Notes under the pieces: generated by a model | The model's database searches: none | What the model was told of the DNA's origin: nothing | The model's input: only the letters and a program-made list of their open reading frames with translations | Position numbers and translations under genes: made by a program | Source of the DNA: Nostoc sp. JL34 | GTDB lineage: Bacteria > Cyanobacteriota > Cyanobacteriia > Cyanobacteriales > Nostocaceae | Direction of reading: 5' to 3' | DNA length: 58,412 bases | NCBI RefSeq assembly: GCF_017114945.1 | Contig: NZ_JABXKQ010000162.1 | Coordinates: 1 to 58,412, forward strand | In this document: positions 27,134 to 35,731 of the stretch, piece after piece | Layout: the number at the start of each line of letters is the position of its first letter | Position numbering within the stretch: position 1 is the first letter of the stretch

Positions 27134-27279
27134 GGACTGGGGACTGGGGATTGGGGATTAGGTATTAGGTATTAGATATTGGGGATTGAATATTAAGATA
27201 TTGGGAATAACTTTCCCAGTCCCCAGTCCCCAGTCCCCATTCCCCAGTACCCAATCCCTAATCCCCAATCCCCAATAAA
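27134..27279. repeat. STRR arrays (GGGGACT, GGGGATT and CCCCAGT)
   Basis: A left array of GGGACTGGGGACTGGGGATT units grading into TAGGTATTAGGTATT is followed by a right array of opposite-sense CCCAGTCCCCAGTCCCCAGT, then CCCAATCCCTAATCCCCAAT. Together they fill the flv3-flv1 gap of about 150 bases and form an extended hairpin. Confidence 0.85.
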
Positions 27280-27282
27280 GCC

Positions 27283-28995
27283 ATGTCAAAAAATAAACCC
27301 CGTGATGTTCAAGTTTTTCCCATTGCTACAGATACAAGAATACTGCGATCGCGCAGTTGGTCAAGGCTGAGATTTGAAATTGAATATGCTCTTGCTAAGG
27401 GTACAACTGCTAATTCTTATTTAATCGAAAGCGAGAAAACCGCCATAATCGATCCTCCAGGGGAAACGTTTACGCAAATTTATTTAGAAGCTTTGCAACA
27501 ACGTTTCCATTTTGAAGATTTAGATTATGTAATTTTGGGACACGTAAATCCTAACCGGGCTGCAACTTTAAAAGCTTTGTTAAAAATTGCCCCGCAAATC
27601 ATCTTTGTGTGTTCTAATCCAGGGGCGATAAATTTACGTGCAGCGCTAGAAAATCCAGATTTGCAAATTCTCGTGATGCGGGGCGAAGAAACTCTAGATT
27701 TGGGTAATGGGCATAATTTACAATTTATTCCCACTCCCAATCCCCGCTATGCAGATCAACTTTGCACCTACGATCCACAAACAGAAATTCTGTACACAGA
27801 TAAGTTATTTGGGGCGCACGTTTGTGGAGATCAGGTATTTGATGAAGGTTGGGAAGTATATAACGAGGATCGGCGCTATTATTTTGATTGCCTCATGGCT
27901 CCCCACGCCCGTCAAGTTGAAACAGCGCTGGATAAACTTGCAGATTTTCCTGTGCGAATGTATGCCAATGGACACGGGCCCTTAGTACGCTATGGCTTAA
28001 TCGACCTAACTAAAGCTTATCGGGAATGGAGTCAACAGCAAACATCTGCTGACTTGACAGTAGCGTTGATTTATGCTTCAGCTTATGGAAATACAGCCAC
28101 ATTAGCCCAAGCGATCGCTCGTGGGATCACTAAAGCTGGCGTTGCCGTAGAATCGATTAACTGCGAGTTTACTGAACCAGAAGAAATCCGGGCGGCTGTG
28201 GAAAAAGCTGGTGGTTTCATCATCGGTTCTCCTACCCTTGGCGGTCATGCACCGACACCTGTGCAAACAGCTTTAGGAATTGTCCTATCCACTGCTACTA
28301 ACAATAAACTCGCTGGTGCTTTTGGTTCCTTTGGCTGGAGTGGGGAAGCAGTTGATTTAATTGAGAGTAAATTAAAAGATGCTGGCTATCGGTTTGGTTT
28401 TGATACAATCCGCGTAAAATTCAAACCCGACGATGCCACCTTACAATTATGTGAAGAAGCTGGAACCGACTTTGCCCAAGCACTGAAGAAAGCCAGAAAA
28501 GTGCGATCGCCAAGTCAACCTGCGACAACTGTAGAACAAGCAGTTGGTCGGATTGTGGGTTCTCTTTGCGTTCTCACAGCCAAGGAAGGCGATCGCTCCA
28601 GTGCCATGTTAGCTTCTTGGGTATCTCAAGCCAGCTTTAGTCCACCTGGTTTAACTATTGCCGTCGCCAAAGACCGCGCAGTAGAAACACTGACTCATAC
28701 AGGAAACAAATTTGTCCTCAACATCCTTAAGGAAGGAAATCACTTAGGATTGATGAAGCACTTCCTCAAACCTTTTGGGCCAGGACAAGACCGATTTGCT
28801 GATGTCGGCGCCGAAGAAACTGAAAGCGGTTCTCCTATACTTACGGATGCTCTAGCATATCTCGAATGTTCCGTACAAAACCGGATGGAATCTGGCGACC
28901 ATTGGCTAGTTTATGCCACTGTCGAGAATGGCAAATTGCTAGATACTGATGGCGTTACAGCCGTCCATCATCGCAAGTCGGCAACTCATTATTAA
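27283..28995 (+). CDS. flv1: Diflavin flavoprotein, Flv1-type (non-canonical di-iron site)
   Basis: This 570-residue protein has the same three-domain plan as its neighbour, but the metal site is degenerate. The H-x-E-x-D-H motif reads GHVNPNRA, the next histidine is arginine (NPRYADQ), and the aspartate position reads TDKLF rather than TCDAF; the histidine in GHGPL is kept. This pattern is typical of Flv1/Flv2-type partners, which work as heterodimers with Flv3/Flv4. The flavodoxin (VALIYASAYGNTATLAQAI) and flavin-reductase (SSAMLASWVSQASFSPPGLTIAVAKDRA) domains are intact. Confidence 0.9.
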   Translation: MSKNKPRDVQVFPIATDTRILRSRSWSRLRFEIEYALAKGTTANSYLIESEKTAIIDPPGETFTQIYLEALQQRFHFEDLDYVILGHVNPNRAATLKALLKIAPQIIFVCSNPGAINLRAALENPDLQILVMRGEETLDLGNGHNLQFIPTPNPRYADQLCTYDPQTEILYTDKLFGAHVCGDQVFDEGWEVYNEDRRYYFDCLMAPHARQVETALDKLADFPVRMYANGHGPLVRYGLIDLTKAYREWSQQQTSADLTVALIYASAYGNTATLAQAIARGITKAGVAVESINCEFTEPEEIRAAVEKAGGFIIGSPTLGGHAPTPVQTALGIVLSTATNNKLAGAFGSFGWSGEAVDLIESKLKDAGYRFGFDTIRVKFKPDDATLQLCEEAGTDFAQALKKARKVRSPSQPATTVEQAVGRIVGSLCVLTAKEGDRSSAMLASWVSQASFSPPGLTIAVAKDRAVETLTHTGNKFVLNILKEGNHLGLMKHFLKPFGPGQDRFADVGAEETESGSPILTDALAYLECSVQNRMESGDHWLVYATVENGKLLDTDGVTAVHHRKSATHY

Positions 28996-29081
28996 TCAAT
29001 TCAATCATTGCCAATTTCCGACCCCAGCCTATTTTTGGTAGTTTTATAAACTCTGCATAGCTAATCGGATATGATCTGGTC

Positions 29082-29361
29082 ATGGAGTTCGAGTGGGATC
29101 AATCAAAAGCAGCCGCAAATTTGAAGAAGCACGGTGTCAGCTTTGAAGAAGCCAAAACCGTCTTTAACAATTACTTTGGCAGTCATCTTTGATGATAAAG
29201 CGCACTCTATAGATGAGCAGCAAGAAATCATTATTGGTCACTCTCAACAAAATTTCTTGCTTTTGATTTCTTTCACTGAGCGTTCCAATGCTATCGGTAT
29301 CATCAGCGCCCGTCTAGCTACTCGAAAGGAACGTGAAGATTATGAACGAAACACCTTTTGA
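29082..29361 (+). pseudogene. brnT: BrnT-family toxin gene with frameshift
   Basis: Frame one reads MEFEWDQSKAAANLKKHGVS and continues FEEAKTVFNN before stopping at 29190-29192. The downstream frame continues with LAVIFDDKAHS, then IIIGHSQQNFLLLISFTER, ISARLATRKEREDYE and the stop at 29361. Together these make a complete BrnT (DUF4258-like ribonuclease) toxin of about 92 residues. The frames are rejoined by removing one T near 29171-29172, so a one-base insertion broke the gene, unless it is a sequencing error. The partner antitoxin overlaps the end. Confidence 0.8.
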
Positions 29362-29584
29362 AAAATCGCAAAATTCTGACGACGAGCTTCAAGCTGAGTA
29401 TCGCTTCGATTATCAAAAGGCAAAGCCCAATCGCTTTGCCGTCCGTAGTGGAACGCAACAATTAACAGTTGTAGTCTTAGATGAAGATGTGGCTCAGGTT
29501 TTTACCACACCAGAGTCGGTCAATAAAGTGTTAAGGGCATTGATTGAGTCAATGCCACAAGCAGCAAAGGGCGAGACAGCTTAA
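29342..29584 (+). CDS. Antitoxin partner of BrnT (BrnA-like position)
   Basis: This 80-residue protein (MNETPFEKSQNSDDELQ) is intact. It has an acidic N-terminal part, the AEYRFDYQKAKPNRFA segment seen in antitoxins that accompany BrnT toxins, and a likely C-terminal helix pair (SVNKVLRALIESM). The ATG overlaps the last 20 bases of the toxin reading frame, the tight coupling typical of toxin-antitoxin pairs. It survives although the toxin is broken. Confidence 0.7.
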   Translation: MNETPFEKSQNSDDELQAEYRFDYQKAKPNRFAVRSGTQQLTVVVLDEDVAQVFTTPESVNKVLRALIESMPQAAKGETA

Positions 29585-29649
29585 CACTCCGTTGCATCGG
29601 AAGCCGTCTTATTCTGATAACTCATCGCTCTCTGTTAGAAATTATTACC

Positions 29650-29877
29650 ATGACTTTACGTGAACTTGAAAATCAAGCACTGAGATTATCTGCCGAAGAT
29701 CGTTGGCAGTTAATTAATACATTAATGCGATCGCTCCAACCAAAACTTCAGCCAACGTCAAAGCCAAAGGGTTTAGCTGCAAGTTTAATCGGTATTGCCA
29801 AGACTGACACCCTGCCACCTACAGATGAAAAAGTAAAAGCCATGCTAGATCAGCGGTTGGTGCAAAAGTATCTGTAA
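29650..29877 (+). CDS. Small antitoxin-like protein, toxin missing
   Basis: This 75-residue protein (MTLRELENQALRLSAEDRWQ, then LINTLMRSLQP) has the look of small antitoxins that precede PIN or RelE toxins. Its stop codon overlaps an ATG (TAATG at 29875-29879), as for a coupled toxin, but that frame reads only MPVMRVL before a stop. The toxin therefore seems lost, apart from its first codons. Family assignment is by resemblance. Confidence 0.6.
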   Translation: MTLRELENQALRLSAEDRWQLINTLMRSLQPKLQPTSKPKGLAASLIGIAKTDTLPPTDEKVKAMLDQRLVQKYL

Positions 29878-29956
29878 TGCCTGTAATGCGAGTTTTATAA
29901 TTGAACTTCAGTTCCAAAGCCTCGCCTAATTCGCTACACATTTCTATTTTTTAGTC

Positions 29957-30214
29957 TTAACCGAGCAGATTGCTTTCAGATTTGCTCATAAGCAGACAAA
30001 AATCCTCTCTTGAGATACCCCCTTGAGTACAGATGGATCTCAACGTCGAACCTTTAATTTGAGAATGGTTAGGCATAGTCAGTGGAGTTTTTGTTCCATC
30101 TTCGTTTTCTCGCTCCATAACAATATGTTCTCACTCCCTAATAACGGTGAATCCCAGAAATTGTAATGTCTTAATTACTTTAGCTTTAGGTACGTCTACT
30201 GGGAATTTAACCAT
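29957..30214 (-). pseudogene. hicA: HicA-type toxin with nonsense codon
   Basis: Read from ATG 30214 on the minus strand this gives MVKFPVDVPKAKVIKTLQFL, then GFTVIRE, an in-frame TGA at 30133-30131, then EHIVMERENEDGTKTPLTMP and NHSQIKGSTLRSICTQGGIS, ending at TAA 29957. Apart from the stop this is a complete HicA/YcfA mRNA interferase with the usual PNH and G-STLR segments. One base change probably created the TGA. The start overlaps the hicB stop by one base (TAATG). Confidence 0.8.
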
Positions 30215-30444
30215 TAAATAGGAACCTCAGCTTCCGCTACAAAAGCTTCTAGGACTGGTGATTCCTCTTCTAAAACCTCTTGGCCAAATATCTCTATATG
30301 GCAGTGGATAGCAGATTTAACATCAGCTAGTGCTTCTTCATAGCTGTCACCTTCGCCAACTACAACCCCCTTGATACCCAAGGGATATGCTACGTAACCG
30401 TCATTATGTTTTTCAACAATAATTTTAATTGCTCTCATTGTCAT
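30214..30444 (-). CDS. hicB: HicB-type antitoxin
   Basis: This 76-residue protein has a short HicB fold: a beta strand with ERHN-like charge (IKIIVEKHNDGYVAYPLGI), the conserved VVGEGDSYEEALADVKSAIHCHIE helix segment, and an acidic tail. It neutralises HicA and is encoded upstream of it, the reverse order seen in many cyanobacterial pairs. It is intact while the adjoining hicA has a stop codon. A start at 30438 is also possible. Confidence 0.85.
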   Translation of the reverse strand: MTMRAIKIIVEKHNDGYVAYPLGIKGVVVGEGDSYEEALADVKSAIHCHIEIFGQEVLEEESPVLEAFVAEAEVPI

Positions 30445-30536
30445 ATAAAAGAACTGCTGAAAAGTTCAGGAGGAATGTAGGACTTACACACAATAAATCC
30501 TCCAACCCCTTAAAAAGTTGGCTTTTAGGGTTGTGA

Positions 30537-32210
30537 CTATTTGCTAAAGCTGTAAATTTGCTGTGTCTCCAAGCGATCGCTAATTGATGAAGGCAGTGTA
30601 CCATCCGCGAATGTCTGCCGATCTAGTTGGACTTGTAAATTACTCAAAGGATCGCAACCAGAAGAAATCAGAAATTCTAATTTCTGGATGTATGGCAAAG
30701 TGGCGAGGTTGTCCAAAATTTGGAAGATTGCCTGTATGTAAGGATGGCCACTCTGCTGATACCAATCACAGCTAGCAACTTTTGCCTGATCGAAACCCAA
30801 GTGTACAGTTAAAGATGGCTCGTCAAATATAGCGATCGCTAAGGGACGCGCTTCTTCTTGCAACAACAAATCATTACTTTTCGCTAAATGTCGCAGTTTC
30901 TCTAAACGTTCATAACGTTCCGTCACAGCTTCCGGGTCATCTTGCCAATGGATTGCTACTGTCACCAGATAAGTCTGTAACAGCATGTGACCCAGCTTTT
31001 TCGCCTTTGTTGCCAGGTAATAAGAATTGTAGTCGTTTGCTTCAATTAACAATGGCACGCGATCAACTACTTCCAACCCATAACCCTTAACTCCAGCAAT
31101 TTTACGGGGATTATTGGTAATCAGGCGAATCTTTTTGATGCCTAAATCCATGAGCATTTGTGCCCCCATCCCGTAGTCTCGTAAATCGGCGGGAAATCCC
31201 AAACGCTCATTTGCCTCTACTGTATCTAGTCCCATATCCTGCAACGAGTAAGCTTTCAGCTTGTTAATCAAACCGATTCCCCGCCCTTCTTGACGCAAGT
31301 ATACAACTACACCTTGACCAGCAGCCTCAATCATTTTCAGTGCAGCTTGTAACTGCATCCGACAGTCGCAGCGCAAAGAACCCAAAGCATCACCAGTTAA
31401 GCATTCTGAGTGCATCCGCACCATCACTGGCTCATCTTTGAAGTTAGCTGGATCGCCCTTGACAATTGCAACGTGTTCTGTGTTATCCAGAGTATGGCGG
31501 TAAGCGTAAATTTCAAATTGACCAAATTGACTAGGCAGCTTGGTAATCACCTCACGATACACTAAGCGATCGTGCTGTAGGCGATAACTAATTAAATCCG
31601 CAATACTAATTATTTTTAAATTATGACGTTGAGCATATTCAACTAACTGCTGCAACCGCGCCATTGAACCATCGGAGTTTTGAATTTCACAAATTACCCC
31701 CGCAGGGTATAGTCCTGCTAATCTAGCTAAGTCCACAGCAGCTTCCGTATGTCCTGCGCGTTTGAGTACGCCTCCAGCCTTAGCCCGAATGGGAAAAATA
31801 TGACCAGGACGACGTAAATCGGTAGGTTTTGTGGCTGGGTTGAGAGTAACCTGGATAGTCCGGGCACGGTCTTCTGCTGAGATGCCTGTGGTGACACCTA
31901 ATTCTGGCCCAGCATCAATACTGACAGTGAAAGCAGTTTGGTTAGTATCTGTAATGTTGCTTACCATCAAGGGTAAGTCTAGCTCGTCTAGGCGATCGCC
32001 TGTCATTGCCAAACAAATTAGTCCTCTTGCTTCCACCGCCATAAAATTAATCGTGTCGGGTGTGGCAAATTGGGCAGCACAAATTAAGTCGCCTTCATTT
32101 TCTCTATTTTCATCATCTACCACTACAATGACGCGACCAGCTTTTAGGTCTGCTAAAGCGGCATTAATCGAATCAAATTTAAAAGCTTGGGTAGGATTAG
32201 TCTGTGACAC
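30537..32210 (-). CDS. ribBA: Bifunctional DHBP synthase / GTP cyclohydrolase II
   Basis: This protein of about 557 residues carries both first steps of riboflavin synthesis. The N-terminal RibB domain shows VVVDDENRENEGDLICAA and the RRPGHIFPIRAKAGGVLKRAGHTEA segment. The RibA domain shows the zinc cysteines in HSECLTGDALGSLRCDC and the catalytic RQEGRGIGL. About 150 C-terminal residues beyond RibA (from roughly 410) are less conserved. I chose GTG 32210, giving VSQTNPTQAFKFDS; a TTG at 32249 would add 13 residues. Confidence 0.95.
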   Translation of the reverse strand: MSQTNPTQAFKFDSINAALADLKAGRVIVVVDDENRENEGDLICAAQFATPDTINFMAVEARGLICLAMTGDRLDELDLPLMVSNITDTNQTAFTVSIDAGPELGVTTGISAEDRARTIQVTLNPATKPTDLRRPGHIFPIRAKAGGVLKRAGHTEAAVDLARLAGLYPAGVICEIQNSDGSMARLQQLVEYAQRHNLKIISIADLISYRLQHDRLVYREVITKLPSQFGQFEIYAYRHTLDNTEHVAIVKGDPANFKDEPVMVRMHSECLTGDALGSLRCDCRMQLQAALKMIEAAGQGVVVYLRQEGRGIGLINKLKAYSLQDMGLDTVEANERLGFPADLRDYGMGAQMLMDLGIKKIRLITNNPRKIAGVKGYGLEVVDRVPLLIEANDYNSYYLATKAKKLGHMLLQTYLVTVAIHWQDDPEAVTERYERLEKLRHLAKSNDLLLQEEARPLAIAIFDEPSLTVHLGFDQAKVASCDWYQQSGHPYIQAIFQILDNLATLPYIQKLEFLISSGCDPLSNLQVQLDRQTFADGTLPSSISDRLETQQIYSFSK

Positions 32211-32526
32211 AGAAAGATTTCCAGCTATAAACGTAAATTTTTTTAACAATTTCTTCTTTTAGATTGTAGCTCCTTTATAAGGCAGAGAAGTAGACTAGCA
32301 ATGATTTGATAACGGGGCAAAAATTTTTGCCATAAAAAGTGGCGATAAAGTGCAGCGACAGTAAAGGATGAAGGGGATGAGGAAGAATAATATCGTTTCT
32401 TTGCTCCGCCATCTTCCCAAAACAAAGTAGAGGGGTTTAAGACCTTTTGTGCGCTGTGCGTCTGGTCGCTGATATTGTTGATAGCTGAGAACGAATTAAC
32501 CATTCATGGGATAAGGATTTCAGATC
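32211..32526. other. Divergent spacer between ribBA and argC
   Basis: This is a spacer of about 316 bases between divergent genes, holding both promoters. An open minus-strand frame of 86 residues (32243-32503) lacks any family resemblance and normal composition and is not called. No FMN riboswitch was recognised. Confidence 0.5.
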
Positions 32527-33585
32527 ATGGGCAAATTTAGACGCGTACCCGTTGGGATTGTTGGCGCGTCGGGCTATGGTGGAGTGCAGTTAGTACGACT
32601 ACTGATGGATCACCCAGAAGTCGAAATGGTTTATTTAGGAGGTGAGACTAGTATCGGGAAATCCTTTGGGGATCTCTACCCGCATCTTGCTCATGCAACT
32701 AACCTGCTAATAGAAGCGGTAGAACCAGAAATAATTGCTCACCGCTGTGAAGTAGTTTTCCTGTCTTTACCAAATGGTCTGGCTTGTCAAATCGCACCCA
32801 AACTGTTGGAAAAAGGATGTAAAGTACTAGATTTGAGTGCAGACTATCGGTTTAGTGATTTGACAACTTATACAAATTGGTATGGCACAGAGAGAAGCGA
32901 TCGCACAATTGCAGCTACAGCAGTTTATGGATTACCAGAACTTTACCGCGATCGCATTGCTGAAGCTCAACTTATTGGCTGTCCTGGTTCCTATCCCACT
33001 GCTAGTCTCCTTGCACTTTCGCCACTTTTAAAGCAAGGTTTAATCGTACCAGAAACAGCTATTATCGATGCCAAGTCTGGCACCTCTAGCAGTGGACGAC
33101 AGCCTCAAACCAACTTATTACTAGCTGAAGCAGACAACTCCATAGCAGCTTTCAACGTCGGTCGTCACCGTCATACCCCAGAAATTGAGCAAATTTGCAG
33201 TGACTTAGCTGGTCACGAACTCATGATCCAATTTACGCCACACCTGATCCCAATGGTACGCGGTATTTTGGCAACGGTATATGCCAAAATGAGCGATCCC
33301 GGTCTAGTGCGAGATGACTTAATCACAATTTTTTCAGCCTTCTACCGCAACTCTCCTTGGGTAAGAGTCTGCGGTAGCGGGGTTTACCCCCAAACCAAGT
33401 GGGCTAATGGTAGCAATCTTTGTTATATCGGTGTAGAAGTTGACCCGCGCACAGGTCGCGTGATTGTCATGTCAGCAATTGACAATCTAATCAAAGGGCA
33501 GGCGGGTCAAGCTATTCAGTGTCTAAACCTGATGATGGGCTGGGATGAAACTTTGGGGTTGCCCAAATTGGGGTTTTATCCGTAA
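32527..33585 (+). CDS. argC: N-acetyl-gamma-glutamyl-phosphate reductase
   Basis: This 352-residue enzyme of arginine synthesis reduces N-acetylglutamyl phosphate. The N-terminal Rossmann motif VGIVGASGYGGVQLVRLL, the active-site cysteine in LIGCPGSYPTA, the DLSADYRF segment and the HRHTPEIEQ histidine are present. The start is a clear ATG. It lies about 150 bases before the convergent eno gene, separated by a long repeat array. Confidence 0.97.
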   Translation: MGKFRRVPVGIVGASGYGGVQLVRLLMDHPEVEMVYLGGETSIGKSFGDLYPHLAHATNLLIEAVEPEIIAHRCEVVFLSLPNGLACQIAPKLLEKGCKVLDLSADYRFSDLTTYTNWYGTERSDRTIAATAVYGLPELYRDRIAEAQLIGCPGSYPTASLLALSPLLKQGLIVPETAIIDAKSGTSSSGRQPQTNLLLAEADNSIAAFNVGRHRHTPEIEQICSDLAGHELMIQFTPHLIPMVRGILATVYAKMSDPGLVRDDLITIFSAFYRNSPWVRVCGSGVYPQTKWANGSNLCYIGVEVDPRTGRVIVMSAIDNLIKGQAGQAIQCLNLMMGWDETLGLPKLGFYP

Positions 33586-33736
33586 TTGGGGATTGGGGAT
33601 TGGGGATTGGGGATTGGGGATTGGGAAGAATTCTAGTCCCCAGTCCCCAGTCCCCAGTCCCTAGTCCCCAGTCCCTAGTCCCCAGTCCCCAGTCCCTAGT
33701 CCCCAGTCCCCAGTCCCCAGTCCCCAGTCCTCAGTC
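33586..33736. repeat. Long STRR array (GGGGATT, then CCCCAGT x ~15)
   Basis: Four or five units of GGGGATT are followed by about 15 units of CCCCAGT or CCCTAGT, filling the gap between convergent argC and eno. It is the longest such array in the window. There are no spacers between units, so it is not a CRISPR array. Confidence 0.9.
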
Positions 33737-33737
33737 C

Positions 33738-35027
33738 CTACTTCGGCCCTAACCCCACAGCACCAGCATAAACGGCGCGATCGCCTAGTTCATCTTCAAT
33801 TCGCAGCAAGCGATTATATTTTGCTACGCGTTCGCTGCGACACAGAGAACCTGTTTTGATTTGACCGGCACGGGTTGCTACAGCTAAATCAGCGATCGTT
33901 GTATCTTCTGTTTCACCAGAACGATGGCTAATTACTGAACGGATACTATTGCGAGTTGCCAAATCAATCGTTTCCAAGGTTTCGGTAAGCGAACCAATTT
34001 GATTGAGTTTAATCAAAATGGCATTAGCGGCTTTTTCTTGGATGCCTCTTTGCAAGCGAGTAACGTTAGTCACAAACAAGTCATCCCCTACCAGTTGCAC
34101 CCGCGAACCTAACTTCTGCGTGAGTAATTGCCAACTTTGCCAATCTTCTTCGTGCAAGCCATCCTCAATTGACACAATTGGATATTGGTCAACTAGTTGT
34201 CCTAAATAATCAATAAACTCAGTCGGGGCGTGAGGTTTACCATCGTAAACATACTGACCATTCTTGTAAAATTCGCTAGCCGCCACATCCAACGCCAAAG
34301 CGACTTGTTCCCCTGGTTTGTAACCAGCTTTCTTAATGGCAGCAACCAGTAATTCTAAAGCCACCTGATTAGATTCTAGGTTAGGGGCAAAGCCGCCTTC
34401 ATCGCCCACACCAGTAAGCAAACCCTTCTCATCTAACACTTGACTGAGGGTAGCAAACACCTCAGCACCCCAGCGCAATGCTTCCCGGAAGGAAGTTGCG
34501 CCAATTGGGACAATCATAAACTCTTGAAAATCCACGTTATTTGAGGCGTGTGCGCCACCGTTAATCACGTTCATCAACGGCACTGGGAGCAAATTCGCTA
34601 AAGGGCCACCCAAATAGCGATACAGAGGAATTGCCAGAGATTCAGCACCAGCTTTAGCAGCTGCTAAGGAAACCCCCAAAATCGCATTAGCGCCCAAATT
34701 GGATTTGTTAGCAGAACCATCTATAGCGATCATTGTCCGGTCTAGTAATTCTTGGTTGAGGGCATCCAAGCCTAACAATTTTGGCGCAAGTGCTTCTCTG
34801 ACGTTTTGTACTGCCTTGAGTACGCCTTTGCCCCCGTAACGGCTTTTATCGCCATCACGCAGTTCGTGAGCCTCAAAAGTGCCAGTCGAGGCACCACTGG
34901 GAACTTGCGCTAGTCCGACAACACCGTTAGCTAAATGCACTTCGGCTTCAATTGTCGGTCTACCGCGTGAATCAAGAATTTCACGGGCTGCGATCGCCTC
35001 AATGGCAGTATCTAGAAATTTACTCAT
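33738..35027 (-). CDS. eno: Enolase
   Basis: This 429-residue glycolytic enzyme interconverts 2-phosphoglycerate and phosphoenolpyruvate. It shows DSRGRPTIEAEV, VPSGASTGTFEAHELRD, the metal-binding sites in ALDVAASEF, SIEDGLHEED and LVGDDLFVT, and the catalytic lysine/histidine region ILIKLNQIGSLTETL and SHRSGETEDT. Length is normal. Divergent from gloA across 269 bases. Confidence 0.98.
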   Translation of the reverse strand: MSKFLDTAIEAIAAREILDSRGRPTIEAEVHLANGVVGLAQVPSGASTGTFEAHELRDGDKSRYGGKGVLKAVQNVREALAPKLLGLDALNQELLDRTMIAIDGSANKSNLGANAILGVSLAAAKAGAESLAIPLYRYLGGPLANLLPVPLMNVINGGAHASNNVDFQEFMIVPIGATSFREALRWGAEVFATLSQVLDEKGLLTGVGDEGGFAPNLESNQVALELLVAAIKKAGYKPGEQVALALDVAASEFYKNGQYVYDGKPHAPTEFIDYLGQLVDQYPIVSIEDGLHEEDWQSWQLLTQKLGSRVQLVGDDLFVTNVTRLQRGIQEKAANAILIKLNQIGSLTETLETIDLATRNSIRSVISHRSGETEDTTIADLAVATRAGQIKTGSLCRSERVAKYNRLLRIEDELGDRAVYAGAVGLGPK

Positions 35028-35296
35028 CTGTACTTTATCCTTTATTCGAGTGTGTTACGCATCCAGTCCAGTTGCCTAACCCAATCGCTAGCATAGGCGG
35101 TTAAGAGACTTTCTCGGCTGAGATTAAAGAAGATTTCCATTATAGGGATAGGGAGCAACACCAAGAATGGATAATTGTTTATCCTGTCCTTTCGGCTTTT
35201 AATTCTTTCTGTGACGGCATTTTTACCTTAAGACTTTGAGCTAGGTAAAATGTTTGCAGAGAATAACACTAAATCAATTACAGAGAAAAGGTCAAT

Positions 35297-35731
35297 ATGC
35301 GATTACTACACACAATGCTGCGGGTGGGCAACCTGGAAGAATCCTTAAAGTTCTACTGTGAAGTTTTAGGAATGAAACTGCTGCGTCGAAAAGATTATCC
35401 AAGCGGAGAATTTACCCTGGCTTTTGTTGGCTATGGCGACGAAAGCGACAACTCGGTGATCGAACTAACCTACAACTGGGGCGTGGAAAAGTACGAATTG
35501 GGTAATGCTTACGGTCACATTGCCCTTGGCGTTGATGATATTTACGCTACGTGTGAAGAAATTCGCAATCAAGGCGGTAAAGTCGTGCGCGAACCAGGAG
35601 CGATGAAACATGGTTCGACGGTAATTGCTTTTGTGGAAGATCCAGATGGGTATAAAATTGAACTGATTCAACTGGGAACTCAAGGTTCAGGAGTCAAACA
35701 GGAATCACAAGAGCAACTTGTGAGTCAATAA
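35297..35731 (+). CDS. gloA: Lactoylglutathione lyase (glyoxalase I)
   Basis: This 144-residue protein detoxifies methylglyoxal as its glutathione hemithioacetal. The four metal ligands are in place: histidine in MRLLHTMLRV (residue 5), glutamate in VIELTYNWG, histidine in GYGHIALGV (AYGHIALGV here) and glutamate in YKIELIQ. The short N terminus without insertions matches the Ni-dependent bacterial group. The single gene stands alone. Confidence 0.95.
   Translation: MRLLHTMLRVGNLEESLKFYCEVLGMKLLRRKDYPSGEFTLAFVGYGDESDNSVIELTYNWGVEKYELGNAYGHIALGVDDIYATCEEIRNQGGKVVREPGAMKHGSTVIAFVEDPDGYKIELIQLGTQGSGVKQESQEQLVSQ

Noticed and set aside
29082..29361. Programmed frameshift in brnT
   Set aside because: No slippery heptamer is evident at 29168-29173, and BrnT is not known to need frameshifting; mutation or sequencing error is simpler.
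32243..32503. 86-residue minus-strand frame upstream of ribBA
   Set aside because: No ribosome-binding site or recognisable motif and a serine-rich low-complexity composition; probably promoter DNA.
33586..33736. CRISPR-like repeat array
   Set aside because: Units are 7 bp and directly adjacent without spacers, and no cas gene is near. It is an STRR array.
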